64,000 nt of DNA from Paramecium tetraurelia (taxonomy: Eukaryota; Ciliophora; Oligohymenophorea; Peniculida; Parameciidae): contig NW_001799637.1 of NCBI RefSeq assembly GCF_000165425.1, positions 1 to 64,000 of the forward strand, read 5' to 3'. The notes beneath the pieces are model-generated. The model saw nothing but the letters and a program-made list of their open reading frames with translations, was not told the origin of the DNA and did no database searches. Numbering within the stretch: the first letter of the stretch is position 1; every line of letters begins with the position of its first letter. The position numbers and the translations under genes are program-made. Below, in pieces: positions 24,247 through 38,736 of this stretch.

Positions 24247-27200
24247 TCAAGTTGTGTTAACTGGTTCTTTTTACTTCAATTTTGATAATTCATACTATCC
24301 GTATGACTCTTATTCTTCCTATTACTCATGGAATTCTCTACTTCTCTACCTTTATTTAGGCATACAAACCCATAAACAAAATAAACCAAAAGCCAACAAA
24401 ACACTAATTACAAACACTATCAATATATAATTGATTCTCGAATCTTCTATCTCCACTTCAACTTTCATTTTTTCAGACTCATTATAAATGACACTGACAT
24501 CATAAAAATATGTATAAGGGATACTGTAATTCTCATAATAAGCTTAAAATACAAGTAAACCATAGATTAATTCTCTATTTATCGATACTAATAATTAGAT
24601 CTAAGAATACCTGTAAATTACAGTGATTCCTAATTCTCTTTCACTTCTTAAATAAAAGTATTGTAAAAGATAGAACTACCAGTATAATTTTACAGAAATT
24701 CGATATCAATCTCACAACCTAGTGCTCTCATTAAGAAGTCTTGATCTGACAAGTGCATTTTATAACTAGAAGTTATTCTCAATACTTTTACATTAAATTC
24801 TTTAAATTTAAACTCCCAGTCTTTTTTCTTCTCATTGTATGGATGTTTATTTCCAGAGAATCATTCAGTAGTTTGGTGATTTCAAATCTAGCATTCTTAA
24901 GATACCATTAATCATGGGAATATTAAATATGAGGCACCAAACTAAGAATATTAAATTTAAAAGGTTAAGTTTGATCAACAGCTTAAATCTTGAAAAGTGT
25001 ATCTCTTGAAGATGAAGTTTTCTGCAGTTGAGTCTTTCCTAAACAATCTATTTTCTCGAATTGCAATTCTTATTCCAAAATAGCCTAGATATTGTATTGC
25101 TGACCTTCTTCAATGATTTCGATATAATGATTGTTGAAATTAATGTACTTTATTTTATTGTAAACATTCACAGTGATATAATAGTCACCAACACATTAGA
25201 GAGTAATTGAATATTGTTTTTCAATTTCTTGAAATTAATAGATTAATGTGTGCTTTGATTTATTGATTCTATACTCTTATTTCGGCAGTATCATTTTCGT
25301 ACCTGTATCATAGTAGACCTAAACCATAACTTCAGATCTACTTGAGATTTAAATGATATATTCTTAATCGATTCTCTCAATTGAAAAAATAAATACTTGC
25401 TAATTATGATCGATAGTGTTTCTACCATTGAATTCCCTACCTAATTGTAAAGTGATTGGAAATTCTCGATTGCTTAAATTGATAGAATAGTATGAATCTG
25501 TATAAATTCGCAATATGCAGGTCTCATTTATAGGAATGATGTGATTAGAGTATGTTAAGTCCATTCTAGTTATCTGATTGATTTTAGAATGAAAAGTCAA
25601 TTAGATAGATTTTGAGTAAATAAATAAATACAATTCTCCTGGTTGTAAATTGAATTCACATTTATTGAGACAATGGTCATAATAAGTTCTGCCATATTTA
25701 ATAGGTAGAGGAATAGAATTGTATGATAGAATTAAAGATACTGCAGTTGGTCGTATTGGATGTAGGGTGAAAATATAAGTACAGGATTAGCAAATATCTT
25801 CTTGAATTTAAATTACACCTCCAAAAAGTTCATCAGAATTTGGCACCTCTATTTATTTACTGTTGTTTTCAACACTTATTGAGACCTTAATGTTCTTCAT
25901 ATCATAAATCAGGATTCGAAAGGGTTCCTCGTGATGATTTAAATAGTAGTATGATATGGTAGACTCTATGTGTGTATCTACAATTTATCCATTGTGAATG
26001 TAATTCAATTAGAACCCGCCAAGGTGTAATAAAATTTCGAAAATGCAATCCTGTGCCAACACTCCAATAACATAATGTCCTCTATTGTCTTCCTCAGATA
26101 TTATCAGTGTATCTGAAGCAAACTTATAAGTGTATTAATCGACAGAAGGGTAGAGAAACTGTGTGTTATTTCTAGATTTCAAGACATAAACATCATAATC
26201 ACAATCTTGGATTGCTGTTGTTGATATTTGGATTTCCTTTATATGCTCATCAATATCAAAGTAGTAATAGGACATCACATTCTAGCTGGCATATCCAATA
26301 ATCATCTCGAGATTTCTAATTACTGTATATTTGGAGGATACCATAATATTGAAATAATCGTAATGGCCCAAAACGTAAGCAGTTATTAATAAGAGACATC
26401 CATTTTTTTTGCACATGACCATATCAGTTGTATTTATGAATAACATTTTATTGGATGGATTAGAACTGAATAATTCTTTGATTTCGTATTTTTGATTTGT
26501 TGGATATTGTTATCTTTAAGGATGTTTAAAATCAAATTCAACTACATTGCACGAAAGTTCAATTAAATTGAATTTAGTAAATGCTTAAATTTTGACAGGA
26601 GTACTGAAATTGAAATTCTTGGGAATGAAATAATAGAAATAGTAGTTCTGTTATTCAAGGGCTGGACTTGTCTATATGATATTATCCTTCAATTCAATTC
26701 CAGAATGCTCTTCTTGAATCAAAAGGGAATACTTATTGGTCCCCTTGCTGTACACTCCAATATATATCATAGAACCTGAACTAAAATTGTGAATGGGTAT
26801 ATAATTGGAGGTTGGCAAAATTTGGTATTCAAAATTTACTTGATCAGGACACTTATTGTTGAGACTTATGTAAATCTAAAGATTGTTCTAATCATTATAC
26901 TCAGATAAATAGGTTCTAATGATGTACAATCGAGAGGGGTTGGAGAATGATTAGTAGTAGAAATAGAGTGTTTTATTATCATTAAGTAAGCCATAGAATG
27001 TGCTGGCTAAGAATAGTTCCAAAAAGGAGTTGTGATAATAGTATAAAATTTGATAGGATTCATCTTCTTATAGTGACGTTGATTTCACATACAGAAAATT
27101 AAACTATTGGGGATTTTCAATAATTAAAGTGTGTTAGTCACTTGTAAGGGTAAAGTTATATTTATTGGGAAATGAGTTCCCAAAGTTTCTACTATTACTA

Positions 27201-29219
27201 AGAATGTAACATATAAAGTTACCATATAAGGATTTCAGGTTTATGTAGAGAGTAGCCTCTTCAATAATTTCAAAGGTCATCTAATGATTCAAGTCTAATG
27301 TTTTGAATGGAGTTGCTAAATGTAATGGAATAGATTTAAAAGGTGAATTGGATCTTGAGTTGAAAATCTCCAAAATTGAAAATCTCAAGTTTGCTTATGC
27401 CAGTATATCCATTTTAAAAGAATGGCATACATCAGCTTTATATTATATAACTTCAAAATCTAAAGTTTTCATCAATTTTAATTCAGGATTTACACGACTG
27501 ACATATATTTTGTTTTGAATTTACTATTCTCCGTAATAGATAGCTATACAAATTGAGACTATTTATTCAGGTAGGTTGAATGAGTAGAATTCATATTTTT
27601 CAACATTTAATTGTGCTAGAGCTTTATAGTTGATGAGGTATTAATCCAAATTGGTTCGAGTGAATTCAGACTTATATTTTATTTAAAGGGAAAATCTCAT
27701 TGAATCCACATAGCTTTGGACGGCGACCATATAGTGAAAATTAAATGATCGGGATTCAAACGATAGTTTAGGTACATCTTATTAGATTTCGGATTAGTTG
27801 AAGAAGAATTTAATTTCATTTTCAGCTTGTATATGATCTGATGAAATTAATGAGGCTTATTCTTGAGTGAATGAACAATTATAATAATTGTCGGGATCAG
27901 CCTGTTGAAGATAGTCAAACTCATCATCAATTATTTTAAGCTCTTCCTCATCCTTAATACATTATTTGCTCAAAATGACGCCATGTCCTTTCGAATATTT
28001 AAAAATCAATTAAATCACTATTTCTACACCCTCTTAAATCATGTAATCTAATAAAAACAAAGCAATCTAATTCTTTGATAAGATACCTTGATAAACATTT
28101 CTAATGACAAGAGCCTCCCTTAAATTGTGATTTATTTTGACTTCAAACTAATATTATGAAAAATTAAAATCCGTGTTGATTGCAATCAAATATTCGTTAG
28201 TGTAAATCATTTTATGAAATGGAATGATAAACTGTTGATATTCTATATCAAATTAAAATTACCATTCAAAATTTGTGTAATTAATAGAGCATCTATCTCC
28301 TATGCATGGTTGCACATAGATTTTGATATTTTAACTTTTGTAATCGACATTAAACATCAATAAATGATCCTATAAATCTTCCACAATCAATTTATAGTAA
28401 TTCACCTTATCCTTCTTTACTTTATCCTCTATTTTCTAATATAATGAGATCCTATGGATACTCTGATAAATTTTCAGTTCAATATAAAAGGATCCCAGAC
28501 CCTTGAATAGAGTTGAAATCACATTTTAAGGATGGGTTTAATTATTCCAACAAAATATGATCAATTACTTATCAATATCATATTGAACGTCAAATTCTTA
28601 CGCAGTGGGAATTGTTTCATTCATGTTGATGTACAAAGACATTATATTATAAGTAGTAATTTAAATTATTAAAAGAGAAACTCTTTCATATTCGATATTT
28701 GTTAAATTCAAACATAATGGTTTTCCTTCTTCCGAAGTTATAGATTTGATCATATTTTCATTACTTAAATATTCATGATGGTTTTGAGTCTAAACATTTA
28801 TTTGGTAATGGCAATTCACTTTGCAATACACTAAAAAATAATAAGTCTTTGATTCAAATGCATTAAATTGGCATAAATTATCTAAACCAAAATTCTTGCA
28901 ATCAGTTACTTGGGGTATCTATCTTTCATATTTAATAAATATGTACATAGATTCTAATTCTGTTTCACTGAAATATAATTGAGTGTTTGTACGCGTATCA
29001 TTCAATTACGTTAAAAAGACAAAAATATCCTTTAGGATCATGTCTTATGAAATTTTGAGTCTAAATTATTGGACTGGGTAACTCAGCCATGAATTTGGCA
29101 CTTCTCTAGTATTTTACCATTTGATATCCTTACCCATTGAATTGATATGATCTATCAATCTCCAACTCAAATGTTTCCCTTGATTTTCCTAAAATCAACA
29201 ATATCAAAATAAAATACAT
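24247..29219 (-). CDS. Large secreted-face single-span membrane protein, about 1640 aa
   Basis: The start at 29219 gives a signal peptide (MYFILILLILGKSRE). A long ectodomain follows, rich in Tyr, Ile, Asn and Phe, with beta-like strands and sparse cysteines. One membrane span (YILIVFVISVLLAFGLFCLW, near 24400) and a short Gln/Glu-rich tail end the protein. Two introns are placed: 29061-29082 (22 nt) and 24588-24610 (23 nt). The overall length needs at least one more. I recognise no domain. The layout resembles the degenerate pair at 50.8-58.5 kb (signal peptide, long beta-type ectodomain, C-terminal span), but I could not show sequence homology by eye. Its start is only 8 bp from the divergent start at 29228. 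Confidence 0.75.
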
Positions 29220-29227
29220 TTTTTAAT

Positions 29228-29866
29228 ATGTTTTATAAGGCTGTTTCCGATAAAAAATGCACCCCCTCTCCTTTACGCAAGTGCTCTCAATATCATGTTC
29301 CTAACACTTACTTTTCCAAACAACCTCTAGAGAGATCATTCGAGCCCATCGAAAAACAAAAGACACTAGCTGATGAGCATAACGAAATCCAAAGATTACA
29401 ATAGATTATCGAGCAATTAAAGGATGAAAATGCTTATTTACGTTCTACGTTACAACAATAACATCTATAATTTTAATATGAAACTCAGCAGTTGAATTAG
29501 TATATAGTCAATATGCAATCAGAGTAACAATCACTAAAATTGGCATTGATCGATCCAACTCTCCAAAACAATAAGATGATCTAATATATTGAGGACTTGT
29601 CAGCCTAGCATCGAAATCTCCAAGTTCTATATCAAGATGCCTGCCTACAATTGTAATAGGCAGAGATCTATTCCAATTAAATTATGCTACTTCAGAAAGA
29701 ATTGAAAGGCAAGGAGGATGAAATTGAAATACTTAAAAATGAATTGTAAATTACTACCAAAACAAACACGGAATAATCAGAAAATCAAATAATTTATGAC
29801 TTTCTAAAAAACATTAAAAAATAATATAATGATGATGAATGTAGATCAGTACATTTATATGATTGA
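29228..29866 (+). CDS. Coiled-coil protein, 212 aa
   Basis: An intronless frame to TGA 29864. After a Ser/Pro/Lys start (TPSPLRKCSQYHVP), residues 50-190 are almost wholly heptad-like and Gln/Leu/Glu-rich (for example QRLQQIIEQLKDENAYLRS), predicting a long coiled coil. No other domain is seen. Its stop converges on the RING-gene stop 56 bp away. The function is unknown; a structural or basal-body-type role is a guess. Confidence 0.7.
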
Positions 29867-29922
29867 TAATTATAAATATATTAATTCTAATAAAAGAGAA
29901 GTAGAAATATAAAAAACAATTT

Positions 29923-30387
29923 TCAATTTTGCTTGCATCTACAAACTGGACAAGAATTGTTCATTCTTAACCATTTTGCAATACAATCCTCATGGAAACC
30001 ATGGTTACAATTCATCATAGCGATCTACTCTCCATTTCTGAAATCATCTTAACAGATGTAACAAGTCTTCTCCTATTCACCTTAATGAGTCTATCTCTTC
30101 ATATTTCTTATTTGATCTTCAGTGGCTCCAGCATTTTAATGTTAATTCTCATCATCATTAAAAAATATGATGTGATAAAACACTCTCTGCATTCTGAGTG
30201 GTTATTAATAGATTTAGTATTGTTTTGGGTGATTTTATTTGGTAACTATTTGTTCCAAGACACATCCACAATTCTAACAGAATTATTCTGAATTCAGTTA
30301 TTCTCCTTCCAAACGATAATGTTATTCGCTCTAACATAAATGGCACCAATAGTTTTTGAAAGCAACTTGATATTAGCTCTAATTCAT
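29923..30387 (-). CDS. Zinc-ribbon plus RING-H2 protein, likely E3 ubiquitin ligase
   Basis: An intronless gene of 154 residues, starting at 30387. Residues 13-39 form a zinc ribbon (WCHLCQ ... FCQNCGCV), as at the N-terminus of RNF115/RNF126-type ligases. The C-terminus is a RING-H2 finger: CYICQDDF, then [14 protein letters not shown], then CPVC, with the usual ligand order C-x2-C...C-x-H-x3-H/C...C-x2-C. In that family the ribbon binds ubiquitin and the RING recruits the E2. The protein is shorter than the animal ones, with a short linker. The zinc-ligand assignments are visible in the sequence; ligase activity is inferred from the family. Confidence 0.85.
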
Positions 30388-31255
30388 TTCTTTTTATTTT
30401 AATAAATCTATGAGATTGTCTTCATCTCTTTTTGAAATAACTTTTAGTAATTTCTAGAAATAGAACAATCTTTATAATTCTAGAAATTTTAAGAAATTAA
30501 TATAATATTTTAAATTATAAATTTATTAATATTCTAATAATTATTATCCTTTTATAATATCAAGAATAATTAATTTTATGATATCATAAACCAATTATAT
30601 GTGATATGCTAATCAAACTAGATTTCGAATGAGGCATAACTCTTTTATATAAATTGAATCTCATAATCTCTGGTATTTTCAGATCAATCAACCAAAGAAT
30701 AAGAAGAAACAAGGTTTATATCAGTTGTTAAAAAAGGTTTCAAGTACAAAATCTGGATATTCTTTAATTAACTAAACCTTATATTCAGGTTAAATAATTA
30801 ATATTAATTTTTGTAAGAAATAAATTCTATTAAATTTATTATAATATCGTATTATATAAAATTAGTGAACTCACTTAAGAATATCCTGTTTGTATCATGA
30901 TCATTTAGAATGATCCTCAAATTTAGATAAACTCTTAGAGACTCAAAAATTATACTTGAAATTATTCAAATTTGGATGATCTTGAATTGATAATCATTTA
31001 CACATACTATCAAAGAGATTTACTTGTATACCTTTGTCGAATACATCCAAAGTTAGAGATTTCAATATCAAGAAGTGTTAACAGTTAATATAATATTATA
31101 TGATACATAATTAATATATATCAATCTCATAAGATGCTTGAAGCAGCTCTTAAAGATTTATTTATATACAAAGCATTAACAAATATTATATTAGCAGACA
31201 AACTACGACTACATTCTTATTAGCATTTATATATATATATATATATAGATTAATA
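30388..31255. other. Intergenic, with an (AT)n run
   Basis: About 870 bases of AT-rich DNA. I see no coding frame of note. It contains a dinucleotide AT run at about 31229-31247. Confidence 0.5.
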
Positions 31256-32834
31256 TCAAACATAAAATTTTTAATTGAAAATTTATTAGCATTTTTTGTA
31301 CATTTTTTGGTTGTACTTTTAGCAATCTTCCAATTTATTCAATTATTCCTAGATTCCTAAACTATTGTAATCGCTCACGTAATTTGAATTGTAATTTAAG
31401 ATTGTTGCCAATTGACTTGTGAGTTCTGTTACTTTCTATTACAATTCTTAGATTATTTCAAAGTATAATTGCTTTTCGTGCTTCCATTCCTTCAAATTGG
31501 AATTTTGAGAATTAACTCTGTGAAGCTATTCATTTTGTTTTTATAGGATTTGCATTTAACCCTACAATACTGCTATAGTTTAGGCATAATTCATTAATGA
31601 TTTTTAATAATCATCTCGAATAATCTAGACTTGATGTTTGATTTCTAAATTCAATTTAGTGGAATAAGATTACTTCATCTCCTTCTCAAATTCAATGCAA
31701 GATTATCTCCACTTATACTCTTATTATTATATCAATTCATTTAATTTCTTATTTTCTTCATTTTTTAATTCAAATTATTTGTTCAGATCTGCAATAATTT
31801 GAATTTGATCTTGATTCTTTTTAGTTATGATATAGCTGTGCTCCTTCTATTATGATTGCAAATAGCATATTTCTTATTCCAACTTGATGATGATTTCATT
31901 CTGCTATTTGTACTATTGTTGCAATTGTATCTGCTCATTCAAACGCTGTTGCAGCATGAGATTCAAGTTCTCATTCTCCTTCAATACGATGTTAATTTTA
32001 TCCGACCATGCTTTTTCAACTATTTGCAATCTCTCCAATTCGAAGCATTTCAACAAATACTTCTATGACAATTAGAGGAATTGTTCTTTGAATATCTTGT
32101 TGGCCTATTAGGATTCAATCAATTATTAATTAGTGATGGATTTCTATTCAATATTCAATTCTTCTCTCTCATTGAGTATTTGTTGCAATTCTAAGATTTG
32201 CTATGATTGTTAATTATTGACTTTTTTGTATTACAAAACAGTTTGTTAGAGTGATTGTGTTTCTCTTTATAATGATTATAATAATACAGTCTGATTGTTG
32301 GTTTCATAAGCAATCTTAGCTTTCTCCAACTCCTACATTAATTGCTCATTGATGAGTATGAGTTTTTGATTCTCATCTATCAGAATAGTAACCTTGTTTT
32401 ATAAATTAATTAGAGTATGTTGTTCTTTAGAGTTTTTTTAATTGAAATCCGAGACTTACTAGACTTACTCATGCTGATTGATGGAGACGAACTTATTCTC
32501 CTTAGTTTCCGAGACTATCTTCTTGTTGACAGTGTCAATGATGGATTGATTGTGGGATAATTACCTTGTGATGGTGGGTCGATTGGATTGCATTGAGAAG
32601 GAGCGCTATTTGGAATTCTCACTGCTGACAGACACTAGATTCGTAATAGAATGAGTTACATTGTAATTCAGAGTTGCATTCTGAGTGCAATCTTTTGGAC
32701 CCACTTGATTTGATGGCTGATGACTTGATTCCCGAATTTAGGTTGACTGATCTGATAACACCCTGTGATTGTAGAGAGTTGAATATGGATTGGGGGGATT
32801 GTTTGTAATCTGAGATTGAAATACTCTGCAACAT
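31256..32834 (-). CDS. Long coiled-coil protein, 517 aa
   Basis: It starts at 32834 with one 25-nt intron (32635-32659), giving exactly 518 codons. The first 110 residues are Ser-rich and hydrophilic (SISDYKQSPQSIFNSLQSQ). The remaining 400 residues are a nearly continuous coiled coil full of Gln, Glu, Leu and Asn. No catalytic motif is seen. It diverges from the frataxin gene with 33 bp between start codons. A filament, basal-body or vesicle-tether role would fit, but nothing specific is visible. Confidence 0.8.
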
Positions 32835-32867
32835 GTTTCAAATTTAAATTAATATATAATAATAAAA

Positions 32868-33219
32868 ATGTTAAGAACATTTAAGTTTTGCACAGAATTC
32901 ACTACCACTCAATTCCTGAAACTGAGCAATCTCTAACTAAGCGTAATAATAATAAATGATAAGTTAAAAGTCATTGAATGACAAGATTGAGAATTTCGAG
33001 AATGTAGAAACCTCTTTTTCAGATGGCGTACTCAACGTACATCTGCCCAATGGGAAGTCCTTTGTGATTAACAGACAGACTCCCAACAAATAGTTGTGGT
33101 ACTCATCTCCGATCAGCGGTCCTCAAAGATTCAATTACGTCAATGGGAAATGGGTCAATTCAAAATAGGAAGAAATAGAGAAGTAGTTATTGAATGAAAT
33201 TAATTTATTAATATAATGA
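32868..33219 (+). CDS. FXN: Frataxin, mitochondrial iron-sulphur cluster protein
   Basis: Frataxin assists iron-sulphur cluster assembly in mitochondria. The gene has one 28-nt intron (32943-32970) and encodes 107 residues. Exon 1 gives a basic, hydroxyl-rich mitochondrial presequence (MLRTFKFCTEFTTTQFLKLS). The frataxin core follows: DKIENFENVETSFSDGVLNV, then VINRQTPNKQLWYSSPISGP and WVN. NKQ-W-SS-P-SGP is the family signature. It is shorter than animal frataxin but close to bacterial CyaY length. Its stop lies only 21 bp from the laforin stop on the other strand. Confidence 0.93.
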
Positions 33220-33240
33220 TGATTACATAAAATTTGGATA

Positions 33241-34269
33241 TCAAAGATTCAGGATTGTTTGTAGTACTTCACGAATGGGCTTCGACCTTGGTCTAATGCC
33301 TTGAACTAATTCGATGGCCTACTCGAGAGAGTAATGCAAATCCTGAACCAGGTAGAGTATGATAGTTTGAACACTCCTTTGAATCCCATCAGTACAATGA
33401 ACATACACGCATTTCCCTTGATCCAACAGTTTCTTGAGGATCTAGTAAGCGTGAAGTCCATATTAGAGATAGGATCTCTTATTACAATCTTTTATGGGAC
33501 ATTGTAGATAGGTGATACCTAAGGATTGACTTTGAGATTTGAGTTCATCAAAATAATCTTCAGGCAGATCCTTATTAATAAGATCTTCAACGGTCTGTAA
33601 GTTGAGTATGGCATTTACACCCAAATCTTATAGAATGCGGATTTCACTATATATATTACAATATTAATTACTCTATATAAATAAATGAACCAACGTATAG
33701 GTTTCCAAAAATACGATTACAGTTAAGGTTGAAATCCACACTGGGGTCAGTGACATGAATGACATTATTGATAATAGGGTGAGAATGGATCATACGCACA
33801 CCACTTCTTTCCCACTTTTCGTTGGATTGGTATTTATAAGCCAATTAATGAATAGATTTATTCGGGACCTGAAAAGTAGATGTGCATTCTCCCTCAATTC
33901 TATTGAGTGGGATCTTATGTCTCTTCCAGTTTAGGTGTAGAAATTAAGAGTTAAGTTGGAATCAGGATAATTCATGAGTTTGAGAGTAATGCGAAGATGA
34001 CCCCAAATGTCCTGGACGTCTTGATGAGAATTGAACACTCTGGTGACTCCATCTTCCCATTCTATTATCTGTCTGCTGACTTACTTAACGACTACATAAC
34101 GATAGTTCATAGGTAGACAACAGGAGTCCAGTGTGACAGTCCAAATATCATCTTAATTCCATTGCATTTAAATTCCATTCTACACATTCCATTATATCTT
34201 GTGACAATCTCCCACAATTAAAATCACCTCTCCATAATTGACATGCTTCTGAACAGAAATGCAACTCAT
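33241..34269 (-). CDS. EPM2A: Laforin-type glucan phosphatase (CBM20 + dual-specificity phosphatase)
   Basis: Laforin removes phosphate from glycogen or amylopectin-like polymers. The N-terminal half is a CBM20 starch-binding domain (VILIVGDCHKIQWNV, then WEDGVTRVF). The C-terminal half is a dual-specificity phosphatase with the signature HCTDGIQRS (catalytic Cys and Arg) and PRSKPIREVLQ. One 25-nt intron is clear near 33650. A further frame change around 33935-33960, between the two domains, is not matched by any GT-AG intron; the codon count also needs it. That points to an assembly indel or a disabled copy. Both domains are otherwise well kept. Paramecium stores amylopectin-like granules, so the substrate fits. 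Confidence 0.85.
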
Positions 34270-34315
34270 TAAAATAATTAATAATCTTTCGAATCAATAT
34301 ATGTGTTTTTAATAC

Positions 34316-36418
<2,103 letters not shown>

Positions 36419-37099
36419 TTTTATAATATTTTAATATTAATGACACAAAAATCAAATGATTCACATTCCTCATTTTAAGATAATCAAGATCCCACTTTTG
36501 ATATGCATAACAATATTCCAAAAATATCCTTGATAATTTAGATAAGTAACATAATATGGATACTATATTAGTGTAATCAGTTTCAATTGATTTGTCTACT
36601 ACTTCATAATCATAAATGTATGTATAAAAAAGAAATAAGGAAACTATGGATTCGACTCAATGACCTTGTTTTAAATGATGATTAAAATAGATAGCATTCA
36701 CTTTATTTAATCATCATAACGATGTTCAATGGATTATCATAAGTCAGAATATTATAGAATTACAATTTCATTTAACAATCTTAATTTAGATGATTAACAA
36801 TTGTTGAACTCACAAATTATTATTTTGACTTAATTAATAGTGAATGATTGTCTCAACAAAGAGAAATTAAATTGAATATTCAACTTATTTTTACCTTGAT
36901 TCTATCCCTTCAAGAATTGCATAGGTAGTTCTTAAATACGTTTAACAATAAATGAGTAAATATGGAAAATACCATAAAATAGGTATTTGGTGAACTTTTA
37001 CAAGAGAAGAGAAATAATAAATAATTAGAACTTCTAATTTATTTCTATTGTATTTTTATTAATTTATTTATAATACTGTTTGATTATTCGATCAATAGA
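36419..37099. other. Intergenic, no gene seen
   Basis: About 680 AT-rich bases between the SRPK start and the stop of the first GyrI-like gene, holding only short frames. SRPK's promoter should lie at the left end. Confidence 0.5.
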
Positions 37100-37618
37100 T
37101 CATTATATCCCAATGTATAATTAAAACTTCAGGTTGCTTTTGTCAAGCTAATCCTCTGGGTACACTTCTAATTCGTAATCATGAGAACGCACTCCTCCGA
37201 AGTCTTCTGGGGTCAATTTGTACAACGACGACCATGCTTCAATTACTACTCCTGGAATAGGACCTGGACCGCAGTCGAATCTACAAAAACGATGAGCTGG
37301 CACTTGCACACTCACCATTCCTTCAGGTACATTTGAGGCATCACTCACGATTTCCCCCAAAACCATTGTGTACTTCATTTCTTACCAATTCTAAACGTTG
37401 GAGTATCCATAATACAAGCAGTAGGTCCTCATAGGGTGTAAACGATTGGGTATCTTGTCGTGGAGCTATTTTCCATAGTATTCTTCATATGTCTTTCCAA
37501 TCTATGCAGTTTGGGGATCAATTTCATCTTTATGAATGATTGCTCTTTCTAGACCTACTAGAGTGAATGAAGGTAATTCAACAGTAGTTCTGGGGTTGGT
37601 TTTGTCTGATTGATCCAT
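37100..37618 (-). CDS. GyrI-like (AraC effector-binding type) small-molecule-binding domain protein
   Basis: Intronless, 172 residues. A single domain of the GyrI/AraC-effector-binding fold fills the protein: TVELPSFTLVGLERAI at the start, TYCLYYGYSNV, then PEGMVSVQVPAHRFCRFDCG, PIPGVVIEAWSSLYK and the final strand DYELEVYPED. The bacterial relatives bind small ligands or toxins, either fused to regulators or stand-alone; no DNA-binding part exists here. The neighbour at 37759 is a tandem paralogue. A ligand-sequestering or hydrolase role is known for some stand-alone members, but I cannot tell which applies. Confidence 0.72.
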
Positions 37619-37758
37619 TTCAATGCTTCAATTTATTTATATGTTAAATGGGGATAGCAAATCTCCTTATAATCCACCCCATTCAATATATTCTGAACGC
37701 ATTATTAATAAATTCTATATTGATAATGTTCAATAAAAACCATAAATAAAATTCAATT

Positions 37759-38274
37759 TCAAATCTGTTATATTCCAACGTGCAATTCAACTTCCATATT
37801 TCCGATATCATTCTATCCTTCCCGATACAACTCGAATTCGGTTTTGTAGCTTCTCTTGTATCCCCACTCATCCAACTTGATAAGATACAACTTCATCCAT
37901 GTATCCCTTGCAGCCTCTGGGATGGCCCCTGGACCTCCCTTGAACTAAGCATAGGTGGCATCTTGGACCTCAAAAGCTTACAATCCTTCAGGAATCTGGT
38001 CGACTGCGGTGACCAATTCGCCAACCAATATTGATAACGTAAATATCGATTTATCTTAAACATCCTTAAAATCGTAATAAAGACAATAGGTTCTTCCTGG
38101 GATTGCACGATTAGGGATTGTTTCTGCGATCTTCTTATCAAAATATTCTTTAAATGTTTTGATATAGACATTTGTCTCAGGATTGGCCTCGCTTGCAAAA
38201 TGCACTCTTCTGCTAATTCCAACGACTGTGAATTTAGGAATATCAACTATAACTTTAGGTGGAACGGGATCCAT
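37759..38274 (-). CDS. GyrI-like domain protein, tandem paralogue
   Basis: Intronless, 171 residues. It aligns end to end with the 37100-37618 product: IVDIPKFTVVGISRRV, RTYCLYYDF, VDQIPEGLQAFEVQDATYAQF, GPGAIPEAARDTWMKLY and FELYREGQND. The two share the 'IPNR...P-RTYCLYY' core but differ over much of their length, so the duplication is not recent. The two genes are head-to-tail with 140 bp between them. Confidence 0.72.
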
Positions 38275-38322
38275 TTGATTAAAATTATATGGGAATGCGA
38301 AAAAATTAAATTTAATTATTCA

Positions 38323-38658
38323 ATGGATTGCTTAGGTAGTCGTCCTTTGAATGATGAAAAGGCGTCATCTGATAGTTTGCGTATGTTATTGGATCAATTG
38401 GGAGAGGGTCAGTTTATTGAGACTATCATCATCTCCACATCTGTTTACAACTGTTGCTACTTTAAGTAGAGAAAGGAGTGGATATTGCAGAAGAGGAGAA
38501 TCACAAAGAGTGTGAATAAGTGGGTCAAGAGTAATTTGGAATCTCGAAATTATATTCACTCATTCTTGGATTCACATCCCGTATCTATCATTTTGTTGAG
38601 ACCTCTTCGAAATTTCAAGCCTTACATCACCTCAACCACACTCACACTGCACTCTTGA
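38323..38658 (+). CDS. Hypothetical protein, 111 aa
   Basis: A frame from ATG 38323 to TGA 38656. It is basic and mixed in composition, with a Trp-containing helical-looking middle (WILQKRRITKSVNKWVKSNL). No family is recognised. It may be the first exon of the next gene, but I found no convincing intron joining them. It starts 48 bp from the divergent GyrI-like gene. Confidence 0.5.
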
Positions 38659-38736
38659 AAACTGACTTCTTTCCCCAACAGATATTCATGAAATTCGCGG
38701 AGGTCAAACAAGCATAATTAATCAATTTTAGCAACA

